64,000 bases of DNA, from positions 1,736,001-1,800,000 of the forward strand of contig NC_135207.1 of assembly GCF_050948175.1 (NCBI RefSeq), in the 5' to 3' direction. Source of the stretch: Xylocopa sonorina. Lineage: Eukaryota > Arthropoda > Insecta > Hymenoptera > Apidae. The translations under genes were made by a program, and so were the position numbers. The notes beneath the pieces were generated by a model that was not told where the DNA came from, did no database searches, and was given only the letters and a program-made list of their open reading frames with translations. Below are positions 32,890 to 44,714 of the stretch, in pieces (position 1 is the stretch's first letter; every line of letters starts with the position of its first letter).

Positions 32890-33370
32890 TAATTTCCGCT
32901 TCCTCCAGTAATTCTAGAAGTGGCCGTAATCGCCGTTACGTGAGAAACAATTCAGCCGTGAATATAATATCGCGGCGGCGTTGCAGAAGCTCTAGGAATG
33001 CGAGTAATTGTTCGGACGGTGATTCAAAAAATTATTTACGCGGCCAGCCAGGCAATTAACCCTGATTAATGCCCCGAAAGTAATGCGAATCGGTGGGAAT
33101 TTATCGTTACTGTTTCACGCAGCCGTGTAATCCCCGCGATAATTACATTATAATTGCGATGGCGGCTCGGTCGTGAGTTCCGTTAAAAAATAAACCGTTC
33201 AACTTCCACTCCATGAATCCGTTTTCGACCATTTCGAGCACGCCCGCGTAATGAAATTTTGTTTATCCCGCATCGTTCTATTCTTCCCTGGAATTCATCC
33301 GGGCATCCACCATAGGCGCAATACCTCGTGCGTCGCATCGTAATTCAGGACGTTTTACACACGTTTTCTA
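32890..33370. other. GC-rich unique island, candidate conserved non-coding element
   Basis: About 480 bp of unique sequence with many TAAT/ATTA cores (for example CAATTAACCCTGATTAATG), CGCGGCGGCG and CCGCGATAATTACATTATAA. No ORF above 60 codons lies inside. The mix of homeobox-type cores and high CpG resembles insect developmental enhancers, but that is an impression only. Confidence 0.35.
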
Positions 33371-33390
33371 CGTAATTGTTTGTCGTAATT

Positions 33391-34470
33391 GCTTGTCTCG
33401 AAATATTTTTCGAGAAAAATCATTCTTAACGTTATTTAAATATTAATTGGAGGTAATGTGTACGAATATTCCAGCTATTCAGCTGTTTTCATTTGGCGCT
33501 AAGTTTGCTATCTTTTTTACAAATTTTATTTCTTCAACGTATTTTGCAAACTGCACTTGCAATTTTTAACACTTACTATTATATTTTCTAGTTAATGTCA
33601 GTAAATTTTGAGGGATACAGGAAAGCTCAGAATCATCATCTTTTTCACTCTAGCTGCAATACTTTCTCCTTCAGCCACAATACTTTATTAAAATGGTTTT
33701 GTATGTAATTGTTTGAAACCCTTGTCTCGAAATATTTTTCAAGAAAAATCATTTTTAATGTTATTCGAGTATTAATTATAGATAATGTGTACGAATATTC
33801 CAGCTGTTCAGCTGTTTTCACTTGGCGCTGAGCTTGCAATATTTTTTAAAAATTTTATTCCTTCAATATTTAAATTGCTGATACTATCTTTTTCTCATAT
33901 TTTGCAAATTATAATTGCAATTTTTAACACTTACTATTATATTTTCTAGTTAATATCAGTAAATTTTGAGGGATACAGGAAAGCGCAGAATCTTCATCTT
34001 TTTAACCCCAGCTACAATACTTTCCCCTTCAGCCACAATACTTCATTAAAATGGTTTTGTATGTAATTGTTTGAAACGCTTGTCTCGAAATATTTTTCAG
34101 GAAAAATCATTTTTAACGTTATTTAAGTATTAATTAGAGGTAATGTGTACATTCTGCGAAAAGCTTGCGAATATTCCAGCTGTTCAGCTGTTTTCATTTG
34201 GCGCTAAGCTTGCAATCTTTTTTAAAAATTTTATTTCTTCAAGTTTCAAGTTTTATTTCTCTTCTTTTAAATTGCTGATGCTATCTTTTTTTCATATTTT
34301 GCAAATTATAATTGCAATTTTTAACACTTACTATTATATTTTCTAGTTAATATCAGTAAATTTTGAGGGATACAGGAAAGCTCCACTCGCAAAGCACAGA
34401 ATCACCATCTTTTTCACCTCAGCTACAATATTTTCCCCTTCATCCACAGTACTTTATTAAAATGATTTAC
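33391..34470 (+). repeat. 330-390-bp tandem array, 3 copies
   Basis: CTTGTCTCGAAATATTTTTC starts at about 33,392, 33,721 and 34,079. Units share TTCCAGCTRTTCAGCTGTTT, AACACTTACTATTATATTTT and TTTGAGGGATACAGGAAAGC. The later units have extra internal sequence (for example TTCAAGTTTCAAGTTT in the third). Contained frames are by-products. Confidence 0.92.
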
Positions 34471-34789
34471 ACACTCCTCTTTCTTTTTAATAAAAAATTC
34501 TTTACACCTCAATTTTTAACCCTACTACAGTATTTTAAAAAGCATAAAAAAATTGTTACTACTCTGCACAATATAACATCATAATTCATAGCATTTATAC
34601 ACTGATATTTCATTTCTCTGGAAATCAAGAAACTTTTTGTGAAAAACATAAACGCACTTTGAGATCAAAAGAATGTTCAAGATTCGAGCAGTGTTAAAAA
34701 AGCGAAATCGCTAATTCTCAAAATTGCAACACAACATCCCTAATTACAAAGTCAAATCAGTGCTAGAAAAAAAAAAAGAAAGAAAACAT
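34471..34789. other. AT-rich stretch, no gene seen
   Basis: Unique AT-rich sequence ending in a poly-A run near 34,768. Nothing is supported. Confidence 0.5.
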
Positions 34790-35169
34790 GCGAGCCAACG
34801 CTTTTCCGCCACAACTTTTCGAACCACTTTGCGCGAAAAACGTTCACGGTTTTCCGGTGTTTTCCAGCGCCTCGTTTAATTGTCTGAAAAGAGAAAACGG
34901 GGAATGATTCGTGCATACCGAAGGACGTTGAAACATTTAACGAAACATCGCGCCCGAAAGTGGCGAAACGCAAACGTTCCGAGATTGAAGGGCGGCTGTG
35001 AATTGCCAGGGAAAAGAGACTGCCCCTCGCGAGGGTGTGCACATGCACGACGCGTAATTCCGCTCGGTTTGAAAAGGCGGAAACCGTCGCGCGTCAGTCG
35101 AAATCGCGCGGAACACCGCGATACAACGGACGAGCGTATCTCGACGCATTCGCCACGGTTAACGTTCAT
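34790..35169. other. GC-rich unique island with overlapping ORFs on both strands
   Basis: Frames of 117 and 63 codons (plus) and 98, 97 and 70 codons (minus) all overlap. They are Arg-rich translations of CpG-rich DNA with no domain. Such mutual overlap argues against any one being real. Confidence 0.35.
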
Positions 35170-35760
35170 TTGCCAGCTTTCACGCGTCCAACACTCTCGC
35201 TGTTTATCGATAATTGGTGTACTTAACTGCTGATAAATATTTTAGGGACTAATTGGACAAACCTGCTTGGAGGAGTCATCGATTTGACCACGAGAAAAAA
35301 GTGGAAAGTTGAATACAGTAAACCCTGTATTGCCAACTTTCACGCGTTCAACACTCTTGCTGAGCATCGATAATCGGTGTACTTAACTGCTGATAAATAT
35401 TTTAGGGACCAATTGGGCAAACGTGCTTGGAGGAGTCATCGATTTTGCCATCTTTCACGCGTCCAACACTCTCGCTGTTTATCGATAATCGGTGTATTTA
35501 ACTGCTGATAAATATTTTAGGGACTAATTGGGCAAACCTGCTTGGAAGAGTCATCGATTTGACCACCAGAAAAAAGTCGAAAGTTGAATACAGTAAACCC
35601 TGTATTGCCAGCTTTCACGCGTCCAACACTCTCGCTGTGTATCGATAATCGGTGTATTTAACTGCTGATAAATATTTTAGGGACAAATTGGGCAAACATG
35701 CTTGGAGGAGTCATCAATTTGACTACCAGAAAAAAAGTCGAAAGTTGAATACAGTAAATC
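35170..35760 (+). repeat. 160-bp tandem array, 4 copies
   Basis: TTGCCARCTTTCACGCGTYC (TTGCCATC in the third) starts at 35,170, 35,330, 35,445 and 35,605. The second unit lacks the last 45 bp (ACCACGAGAAAAAAG to CCCTGTA). All share TATTTTAGGGAC and TGCTTGGAGGAGTCATCGAT. Confidence 0.92.
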
Positions 35761-35854
35761 ATAGTGTTTTTGTGCGGTCCTTTTTTATGCGATTTTGCTT
35801 TTTTATTTTTATACGGTATATGAATCTCAGTGGCATTGGCAGCAATTTAACCAG

Positions 35855-36116
35855 TTAAGTGCGTTCGACGTATATACTCGTCGTGTAAAATAAAAACTTA
35901 CCATTCACTACAAAAACTCGAAATCTCAATAAAACGTAATAAGAATATTATTTGTTGATATGTTCTCTTTATATACATAGCTTGAAATTTTGTAAACTAT
36001 TTTCTTATTTGTCTTGTTTATCCAGTTAACCGTGGAATTTAGTTTCAAAAGATCAGCACAGGGCGCGGAATTAAAAACAGGCAACGACGTGTATACACGT
36101 CGAACGTAGGGCAAAT
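35855..36116. mobile_element. Small MITE-like element with palindromic termini
   Basis: Left end TTAAGTGCGTTCGACGTATA is answered by an inverted right end, ACACGTCGAACGTAGGGCAA. Subterminal ATACTCGTCG and CGACGTGTATACACGTCG also pair. At 262 bp with one TTAA and one degraded TTGC flank, it fits a TTAA-type non-autonomous element distinct from the GACGGCTATAGCCGTC family but similarly organised. Confidence 0.6.
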
Positions 36117-37640
36117 GGTACTATCATACATTTTACGAAAAACGAGGATGAATTACATTTTTATTCGTCACAAAGCCAACAATTCGTTTCTGAATACGTT
36201 ATTCTTACTAAAAGCTTGAGAATTGTCAAAAAATAATAAAACACATAAACAAGAAAAATCGAGGATAGAAAATATTTATTAAATATTTATTAATATTTTA
36301 ATATTTTTTTAGACAGAAACGATAATTCAGAAGATTATCAAAAGTTCAGCATAAACAAGATAAATCTCGAATTAAGCAGATTAAATAACGAATTCACATT
36401 TGGCGATAAATTTCAATGATGAGTATTAAATTATAATTAATATACTTGATGGCTGACGATTGACGTCAATCTCACGATTCTCTGCTAGATAAAATTGTGC
36501 GAAACTCTGGCGTGAAAACACTGGCTTCAGTTCCAATCTGCTTTATGACTGGAAGGACTCAACGACCGATATGCAGCCAATAATGGCGGCAACGGCGTCG
36601 TTTAAAGTCGTCTGTGCATTCAACTATGATATCTTGCCATTAAAAGTAAAATTAAACGCAAGATGAAGGTTTTCGTGAATATTTCAAGAGTGAAATTTGC
36701 TCTTCTTTCGTTTCTGCTCGCGTGACGTTGTGTTTTTCGTTTCCATGTGATTGCGAAGCGGTTTAGCAACCGCATTGACAAATTTTCCATCGAAAATAAA
36801 TCGAAATTGTCGACAGAATATTTGCGTGTTTTGTGGTTCGAGAAAATCATTTTGAAAATTGATTCTGTAAATTCATTCAATTTATTTAAAATTCTCCAAA
36901 AAACTCCAATGTTAAATACAACATCGTAAATATTTTAGTATGAAATGAATTCATAATAATATGAAAAGTAAAAAATGATAAATTATATATATATATTAAT
37001 AATAATATTTATAATTAATAATAATAAATTTAATTAATAATATATATATTCATTAAATAAAATTTTAATATTTTATTTTATTTAAAATAAAAAATGGTAA
37101 AAAATTGCATTTTTCATGTATAAATTCTGTTTAAAAAAAAAACAGAAATTGTTCTCCAAACTCAAGTTTGACGTTGACAGCAAGCACGAAAAGTAGAAAA
37201 AATAAGAAATTAAGCGTAGCAAGGAGCTCAAACACTGACGAAAATATCGTTTCGATGCATCAAACGGGACTGAAATCTTGTCGACGAAAAAGACACGCGA
37301 ACGAGTGTATTTGCCTGAGCAAACGCTCGAATCGACAGAGCGGGAAGGGAATTTGATTTGAATCTGGGCAAGTTCGAATTCGTCTAGCCTAACCAGCGAT
37401 AACGCGGTCGTTCGATGTAAAAAGCACGAAAAATACGTCGACCGGGTTACACTTTCGATGGAAAATCGATACACTCGTGAAACAGTAAAAATGCCAGTAA
37501 AAATGAACTCTTGAGTTTATAATACAGCCCGTTTTAACCACTTCAACAGATTTAGATTAACGTCCTACTTGCCTTTTATTTTATTTTATCTGCTTTTTTC
37601 TCCTTTTTCGTTAGAAAGAACCGTAAGATTACTTTTAAGA
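36117..37640. other. Mixed stretch: unique DNA and AT low complexity, no gene seen
   Basis: A perfect palindrome GATTGACGTCAATC lies at about 36,458-36,471. A TA-rich microsatellite-like tract occupies about 36,960-37,090. Frames of 60 to 130 codons on both strands (for example minus 37,082-37,474) have no domain. The 37,150-37,480 part is moderately GC-richer and unique. Confidence 0.4.
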
Positions 37641-37776
37641 TTTTTTAAGAACTTTTTATAATATAAAATAAAAGTTTTAAGAAAATTTGTTATAATACAA
37701 AATAAAAGTTTTTAAAGAATTTTTTATAACACAAAATAAAAGTTTTTAAAGAATTTTTTATAATACAAAATAAAAC
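37640..37776 (+). repeat. About 39-bp AT-rich tandem repeat
   Basis: AAGAATTTTTTATAATACAA plus AATAAAAGTTTTTA recurs about four times with small indels. Pure AT-rich low complexity. Confidence 0.8.
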
Positions 37777-38477
37777 AAATATGTGTAATGTAAGAGGATT
37801 ATACTTCGTCGAAGTGGATTTTTGTTTAATTTTATAGAAAGAAAAAAAGACATATATTTTGAGCGTTTTAGTTATAAAGTATTTTTTTTTAAACATTTGC
37901 TATTCACACTTAACGCAGTGAGAAATACAAACTCGTCCTCTATCGAATATCGTTTAAAAATACAGTATTGGAATGAAAGTTAAACTGGAATTTCTCACCC
38001 AAGGGCGCTTGATTATGTTACGATTACTAAGTTCTCTGGAAAGTTATTATTAAATTCCGCGAAAAGTTCCCTCGTAATTTCCACGAGTTGCAAAAATTGC
38101 CAACTTCCCCAGGAAGTTAGTGGGTTTCTACTGATTTTTCCATTACAACTCGCAGCATTGTTTTGTTTCAAACGAAGTCAGTCGATCGTGTCTAATCATC
38201 TACAACAGATAAATTAGTGACAAATTAGGAATATTTATTTTTTTAAATTCAAATAGAGATCTTATCAGTGTATTGTTTGCTTCCTGATGGAAGCTATTAA
38301 AAAACTCGAAATATTATAGAATATTTTATTCTACAAATTTATAATACATATTTGCAAATTTTTGCAATGATAACAAAACTACTGTTGGTTACTTATATAA
38401 AATATAATTTATGAGGAACTTAAATATGAATTTTTAAATCCATTCTCTTATTTTAACGTGTTCATGTGGGAACTCAA
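37777..38477. other. AT-rich stretch with a small GC-richer patch, no gene seen
   Basis: Unique sequence, with a modestly GC-richer part at 37,980-38,190. No ORF or repeat is supported. Confidence 0.45.
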
Positions 38478-40040
38478 TATTTAAAATTATTTTTAAAAAA
38501 TTCATTCAGTATGTTTACATTATGTTTATCGTTAAAGAAATATATCCTTAAATAACATATATTTGTTTGAAAAAGATCAAACCAGACAAAAGCACAAAAT
38601 TATGCAAAAAACATTTCATGGAACTTAATAATAATTTTCCATAAAACTTATTAGTAAAAACCAACAAAATTATCAGTGAATATATTACATCAATTTAAGC
38701 AATTTATTATTGAAAATAGCTAAAATACTAATACTTAGTAAAATACAAGGGAGTTTTTATAATTTTTATCATTTTTATCATTTTTCAATATCTTTAAATA
38801 AATTCACATAATCACGTTTATCGTTGGAGAAATATTTCCTTAAATAACATATATTTATTTGTAAACGAAAAAAGACAGACAAAAGCATAAAGTTATACAA
38901 GAAACATTTCGTGGAATTTAATAATAATTTTCCGTAAAACTTATTAGTAAAAACTAACAAAATTAACAGCGAATTTATTACATCAATTTAAGCAATTTAT
39001 TATTGAAAATATCTATATTAGAATACAAAGGAAATTTTATCATTTTTATCATTTTTCAGTATATTTAAATAAATTCATATAATCATATTTATCGTTAAAG
39101 AAATACCTCCTTAAATAACATATTTATTTGAAAAAGATAAAACCACAAAAGACAAAAGCACAAAATTATACAAGAAACTTTTTATGGAACTTAATAATAA
39201 TTGTCCATAAAACATTAGTAAAAACCAACAAAATGATCAGCTAATATATTAGATCAATTTAAGCAATTTATTATTGAAAATAGCTAAAATATTGATACTA
39301 AAATACAAGGAAATTTTTATAATTTTTATCATTTTTCAATATATCTAAATAAAGTTGCATAATCATATTTATCGTTAAAGAAGTATCACCTTAAACAACA
39401 TATATTTGTTTGAAAAATATAAAATCAAACAAAAGTGCAAAATTATGCAAGAAACATTTTATGGAACTTAATAATAATTGTCCATAAAACATTAGTAAAA
39501 ACCAACAAAATGATCAGCAAATATATTAGATCAATTTAAGCAATTTATTATTGAAAATAGCTAAAATACTAATACTTAGTAAAATACGAGGGAGTTTTTA
39601 TCATTTTTATCATTTTTATCATTTTTCAATATCTTTAAATAAATTCACATAATCACGTTTATCGTTGGAGAAACTTTTTATAGAACTTAATAATAATTGT
39701 CCATAAAACTTATTAGTAAAAACCAACAAAATGATCAGCGAATATATTACATCAATTTAAGCAATCTATCATTGAAAATAGCTAAAATACTAATACTAAA
39801 ATACAAGGAAATTTTTATCATTTTTATCATTTTTCAATATATTTAAATAAATTCACATAATCACGTTTATCGTTAAAGAAACTTTTTATAGAACTTAATA
39901 ATAATTTTTCATAAACTTTATTAATAAAAACCAACAAAATGATCAGCGAATATATTACATCAATTTAAGCAATCTATCATTGAAAATAGCTAAGATACTA
40001 ATACTAAAATACAAGGAAATTTTTATAATTTTTATCATTT
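38478..40040 (+). repeat. 270-290-bp AT-rich tandem array, 6 copies
   Basis: TTTATCGTTRRAGAAA starts near 38,525, 38,818, 39,089, 39,369, 39,659 and 39,867. Units share GGAACTTAATAATAATT, AAAACCAACAAAATKATCAG and runs of TTTTTATCA. The last two units lack about 75-90 bp, so that deletion arose once and was then duplicated. Confidence 0.93.
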
Positions 40041-40044
40041 TCCC

Positions 40045-40545
40045 AACGTTCCAAACTCCCTCTATCTCACGCTGCATATTATTATTATTATCGTTCTAGC
40101 GTTATCCGAGGGCAAAGCGATGATTTCCATGATAAAACGTCTCTGCCCATAACTTGGCCCTCGTTTAGGCAACACCCATAACGTCCGAGCAAAACGGCGG
40201 CGAGGAATGCGCGTCCCTTTTCAGAAGGGACTCCTTCGTCAGGATCATGGCGTCTCCCAACGGAGCGGAAAAAAGAAGGAGCCGACTGTAAGAATTCCAG
40301 TGGCCTTTCTATAGTTGAACAAGATCCGCAAAAGGAACCGCATTCATCAAAATTCTTTTCTCCGTTGGTTACGCGAAGACCACCGCACAAAAGGCAAGAA
40401 TTATTAATTTCATGCTAGGACGAAAATTATGCACGGTGGTAAATCAGCACCCGCCTCGCGTTCTTTTGTCCCGAGGGATACGCTCCAGGACGCGCGAGCT
40501 CTCTCGTGGCTTGCCAGTCGATGGAATTCCTAATCGCCTTTCGAG
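40045..40545. other. GC-rich unique island
   Basis: Contains a 100-codon minus-strand frame (40,088-40,390) that is Cys/Gly-rich with no family I recognise, and inverted CTTTTCAGAAGGGACTCC segments. It ends directly at the TA-flanked element. A short exon or conserved non-coding DNA are both possible. Confidence 0.3.
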
Positions 40546-40547
40546 TA

Positions 40548-41262
40548 CAGGTAACCCTCCTATAACACAGTAATTAGGTTCCTAGAGAATGTTGTGTTGC
40601 GTGAAACCGTGTCGTACGAGAACCAGTGCTGGTACAAAAAGGGGGGTTACGTTCCAAAAACTTATTAAAAACAGTAAATAGTTTTTTTTTAATTCTACAT
40701 AAACAACTTAAGTTTTATTAAAAATATAAATGTACGTATAACACGAAGCAAAAAAGAAGCAAAAAATATTATTTTAATCTAACGCAATCCTAATTTCATG
40801 AATTTCTTCGATGGAATGATATCGCCCTCACTTTCAAAACTTTTTCCTTTATTTACAGTTTTTGTATCTCCTCCCCTCTTAAAAAAATCTGTAATTGTAC
40901 TCTGCTTGCTGGTTCTTACCAGGTAATTGTAAATTTCTCAGTATAAAGCTAAACAGTTTTGCAGCTCCCTTTTGAATTTTCGACTTCTTTCAGTGGAAGG
41001 GACTGTATTCAAGAAAAATCACTCGAGATTTCCAGCTAAGCTTAGGCCTTCTTGTAATTTGTTTAATGTTAAATTATTAACCGCACAATCTTTAGGACAG
41101 CAAGCCTCGCCACAGCTGTAGAAGTGCAGTGTTGTACAAAGGTTTTTGCAGTTTTCTTATCGTGTTATAGCGAAACCGTGTTATAGGAGGGTTCCCTCAA
41201 TATACGAATTGTGTTATAGCGAAACCGTATTATGAGATGCCGTGTTGTATGAGGGCTACCTG
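40548..41262. mobile_element. TA-flanked pogo/Tigger-like non-autonomous element
   Basis: The left end CAGGTAACCCTCCTATAACA is answered by an inverted right end, GTTGTATGAGGGCTACCTG. A TA precedes the left end and CA (a probable decayed TA) follows the right. Near the right end AGCGAAACCGTRTTAT occurs twice, a subterminal direct repeat that also echoes the terminus. There is no transposase ORF. The terminus style fits pogo/Tigger elements; this is inference. Confidence 0.7.
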
Positions 41263-41360
41263 CAATTAATTAACTATAGCGATGAAGGGAATAGGTGTGG
41301 GTCGAGTATTGGTTTGGAGAACAGTCTTTCAGACGACTATTCTGTGTCCATTTTGGGGTC

Positions 41361-42310
41361 ATTAGTCAGCTATAACGTTCTAATTAGTTTAGTTGGAAAA
41401 TTTGGACTTTGAAAAATTAGTTTTATGCTTGGTACAGTCAATATCAACATTGTTGGTATTTTAGTGTATTGTTTATCTATATTTTTAAATATCAAAAGAT
41501 GTAATTCTTATGCTAGATCACTATTATGTTGTTGGAGTCAGTTTTGGTGTGAATATTCTTACGTCTCCAGTAAATTTGAATATTGAAGATGATAATCATT
41601 AGCCATTAGTCAGCTATAACGTTGTAATTAGTTCAGTTGAAAAAGTTGAACTTTGAAAAATTAGTTTATGCTTGGTTTAGTCAATATCGAGATTGTTGGT
41701 ATTTCAGTGTATTGTTCATTTATATTTTGAAGTATCAAATAGTGTAATTTTTATGCTAACCCATTATTATGTTGTTGGTGTCAGTTTTGGTGTGAATATT
41801 CTTACGTCTCCAGTAAATTTGAATATTGAAGATGATAATCATTAGTCATTAATCATTAGTCAGCTATAACGTTCTAATTAGTTTAGTTGGAAAATTTGGA
41901 CTTTGAAAAATTAGTTTTATGCTTGGTACAGTCAATATCGACATTGTTGGTATTTTAGTGTATTGTTTATCTATATTTGTAAATATCAAAAGATGTAATT
42001 CTTATGCCAGATCACTATTATGTTGTTGGTGTCAGTTTTGGTGCGAATATTTTTCCGTCTCGAGTAAATTTGAATATTGAAGATGATAATCATTAGTCAG
42101 CTATAACGTTGTAATTAGTTCAGTTGAAAAAGTTGAACTTTGAAAAATTAGTTTTAGACTTGGTACAGTCAATATCGAGATTATTGGTATTTCAGTGTAT
42201 TGTTTATTTATATTTTTAAGTATCAAGGAATGTAATTTTTATGCTAACCCGCCATTATGTTGTTGAATATTCTTACATTTCAAGTAGATTTGAATATTGA
42301 AGATGATAAG
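41361..42310 (+). repeat. About 244-bp tandem array, 4 copies
   Basis: ATTAGTCAGCTATAACGTT starts at 41,361, 41,605, 41,855 and 42,092. Units share TTTGAAAAATTAGTTTTATG and GTAAATTTGAATATTGAAGA. Units 1 and 3 (TTGGAAAATTTGGAC) and units 2 and 4 (TTGAAAAAGTTGAAC) share variants, so the array expanded as a dimer of about 490 bp. Confidence 0.93.
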
Positions 42311-42479
42311 TTAAAATTGGCAGATACCATTAATAATCTTGAGAACAATAATTCTCTTGTTGTTAGTTATATAATACAAAGAATAGTTCTTTAATCGCTG
42401 TGCACGATCTGAGTAACAGCATTTTCATCATGGAAAGTCTCAGACGCTAATGTTAAATACTAATTGATTCAACGAGAAA

Positions 42480-42720
42480 TAACCAATGACGTAAGTGGCA
42501 ACGACCGCGCGAGAATCGTCGACGAAACTTCCGCCGCTTCGAAATTCGCGAGTTCTTAAGAACGCGTCAGTGGAAGGAAAATTTTCACTTACCGATTTTT
42601 CAGATCGAAACTAGTCGAAACTTCGTTGCTCGAAACTTCGTTCGATCGCTAAGAAAGCGAGATCGCTACTAAAATTCGCTACCGTCGACATACCTGCGCA
42701 CTTCCTGGCAAACTCGAACA
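42480..42720. other. GC-rich unique island
   Basis: CpG-rich, with GATCGAAACTAGTCGAAACT and near-repeats of GAAACTTCG at about 42,525, 42,617 and 42,635. No ORF. Confidence 0.3.
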
Positions 42721-42807
42721 ATTAACTTGTTATGAAACCATCTCAGATTTGGGGACCTCGTGATCTGAGAAATTTTTTATCTTTTATTATAAAAATAATA
42801 TCCAGAA

Positions 42808-42958
42808 CAAATGTAAATAAGTATATTTAAAGAGACTCTTGATATATTATTTAATTACAAATATTTATTCCACGTAATTATCACGTAAGTAATTTGTAAT
42901 TAGTAAAAATGCATCGAGTACAGTTTGCTATGCTTCGAGAAAAATGTAGTTTCATGCG
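42808..42958 (+). repeat. Inverted pair, left arm (pairs with 45,743-45,893)
   Basis: About 150 bp matching 45,743-45,893 in reverse complement, with shared GATATATTATTTAATT, CACGTAATTATCACGTA and GCATCGAGTACAG. The arms enclose 2.8 kb that includes a GC-rich island and two palindrome-family elements. Confidence 0.85.
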
Positions 42959-43540
42959 AGTAATTTTTTAATGAATGAAGAAATAAGTAATAGATCAAAT
43001 TTGTATTTCTTTTGTTAATTTTTTTTAGTACAAATTATTTTTTAATTATCAGATATGTTAGTTTCAGAGGTAATTTCATGTGGATTGATTAAAATAAAAT
43101 ACTACTTATATTTAATAACTAAATAGAGTCTAAAACAGTATTACGTGCTTTTTGCATATTTAAATTCTTCATAAGTGCATAACAATCCTAAGATTACATA
43201 TTACCATGTTAAATATAAAATAACAATAAAATTTGCAACACTACGTATTCGAAAGAAAACAATAATTAAACAAAAAAAGAAACCTCTATTTATTTAGAAT
43301 TTTATTACGTTACATGACTCTCCAATCGCAAATCTACAAAAATATTAAAAATCCTTCTCACACCAACAGAATGAATTTCAAATCCATGAGAAACTGAAAA
43401 TCCAAATCAACACGAATAAAAACATTAAAAACACCCTAATCTACTAATAAAAAGCATATACCATAAACTAAACACGTAATCCCAAAGCGACGAGTCAATC
43501 CCTAAGTAATCTGAAGCAAAAATTCCCTCCGCAATCGCTT
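42959..43540. other. AT-rich stretch, no gene seen
   Basis: Unique low-GC sequence. The only frame (minus 43,425-43,640) has no domain. Confidence 0.45.
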
Positions 43541-43980
43541 CGTCTCGCGAGAAACCGTTCAGGAAGCACATTGGCGAACGACAGTGAAAAATCAAATCGA
43601 GTTCCAGTAAGAATGCTCGCGTCTGACGAGGAAATAACACCGAGGAACGAGGCTAACGATCGCCTCAGCCTATCCTCTGGCCCTCTTCAGCAGCCCGTTA
43701 CGCACGAGCTCCACGATTTTCGCCTTGGCTCTCGACTATCCGCGCCAGATCGCGTTAAGCGTCGCGTTTAACTACCCGCGTGCCAGGCTTCCTCGAGAAT
43801 GGCTGCTCGTTCTTTTGTCGACTGGCTCGAAACACGAATCGCTCGAGGAATCGGGCCACGGGTTGCGCGCGGCTGGGAGAAAGAACTACAGCTTGAGAAG
43901 TTGGAAGGGCGGCGAAGGAGACGAGAGAACGTTCGAGTGTGAATATTCAATTCGAGGCGGGAGATAGCGAACTGAATTTC
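43541..43980. other. GC-rich unique island with overlapping ORFs
   Basis: Plus frames of 66 and 80 codons and a minus frame of 60 codons overlap; none shows a domain. Composition suggests a conserved or transcribed segment, but I cannot assign it. Confidence 0.3.
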
Positions 43981-43986
43981 AATTCT

Positions 43987-44625
43987 TTAACACTTTCACG
44001 TGAATGACGTCTATAGCCGTCAGATTCTTGGCGATATCTACGCGAATGACGGTTATAGTCGTCAGTAAAAAAAGAACAGCGTTAGTACGAAGTGCACTAA
44101 CGCGTACACTTGTTAAATTATCGAGTAACACATCTAGAAAAGCAGTGAATTAAGTGAATACAATGAATTATATTAAAGCAAATGACTTATATACGGCACG
44201 ACGGTTATTGCCGTCATTTGCTTTGGGAATAGAAAAATGACGGTTATAGCCGTTGTGCATATTTTAATCTATAAAAACGGAACAGCGTTAGTACGAAGTG
44301 TACTAACGCGTACACTTGTTAAATTATCGAGTAACACATTTAGAAAAGCAGTGAATTAAGTGAATACAATGAATTGTTAAAGCAAATGCCTTATATACGG
44401 CACGACGGTTATAGCCGTCATTTGCGTTGAGAATAGAAAAATGACATGCTGAGCAAATGACGACTATAGCCGTCGTGCATATTTTAATTAATAAAAAAAA
44501 AACAGCGTCAGTACGAAGTGTACTAACGCGTACACTTGCTAAATTATCGAGTAACACATCTAGAAAAAAAGTGATAGCATGCCAGACAGCAATCGTAAAG
44601 TCAAAAATGTGTGTCAACGTATTAA
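43987..44625 (+). mobile_element. TTAA-flanked palindrome-rich element, copy e
   Basis: Starts TTAACACTTTCACGTGAATG and ends TGTGTGTCAACGTATTAA. A segment of about 230 bp carrying the CACTTGTTAAATTATCGAGT and GACGGTTATWGCCGTC motifs is repeated inside. Many near-palindromes of the type GACGGTTATAGCCGTC occur, some exactly ACTATAGCCGTC. No transposase. Confidence 0.8.
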
Positions 44626-44714
44626 GAAAAAACCTATCGAAATGGATTTTCCAGAAAACGAAACCTCGACAGATCGATTTGCCAGCTCAAAACTATCCAA
44701 CGATTAATAAAATC

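Noticed and set aside
34752..35233. Five overlapping ORFs of 63 to 117 codons
   Set aside because: All share the same GC-rich DNA in different frames and have Arg-rich low-information translations.
40088..40390. 100-codon Cys-containing minus-strand ORF as a possible small secreted protein
   Set aside because: No signal peptide, no ordered Cys pattern, no splice or promoter signals. It is likely a chance frame in a GC-rich island.
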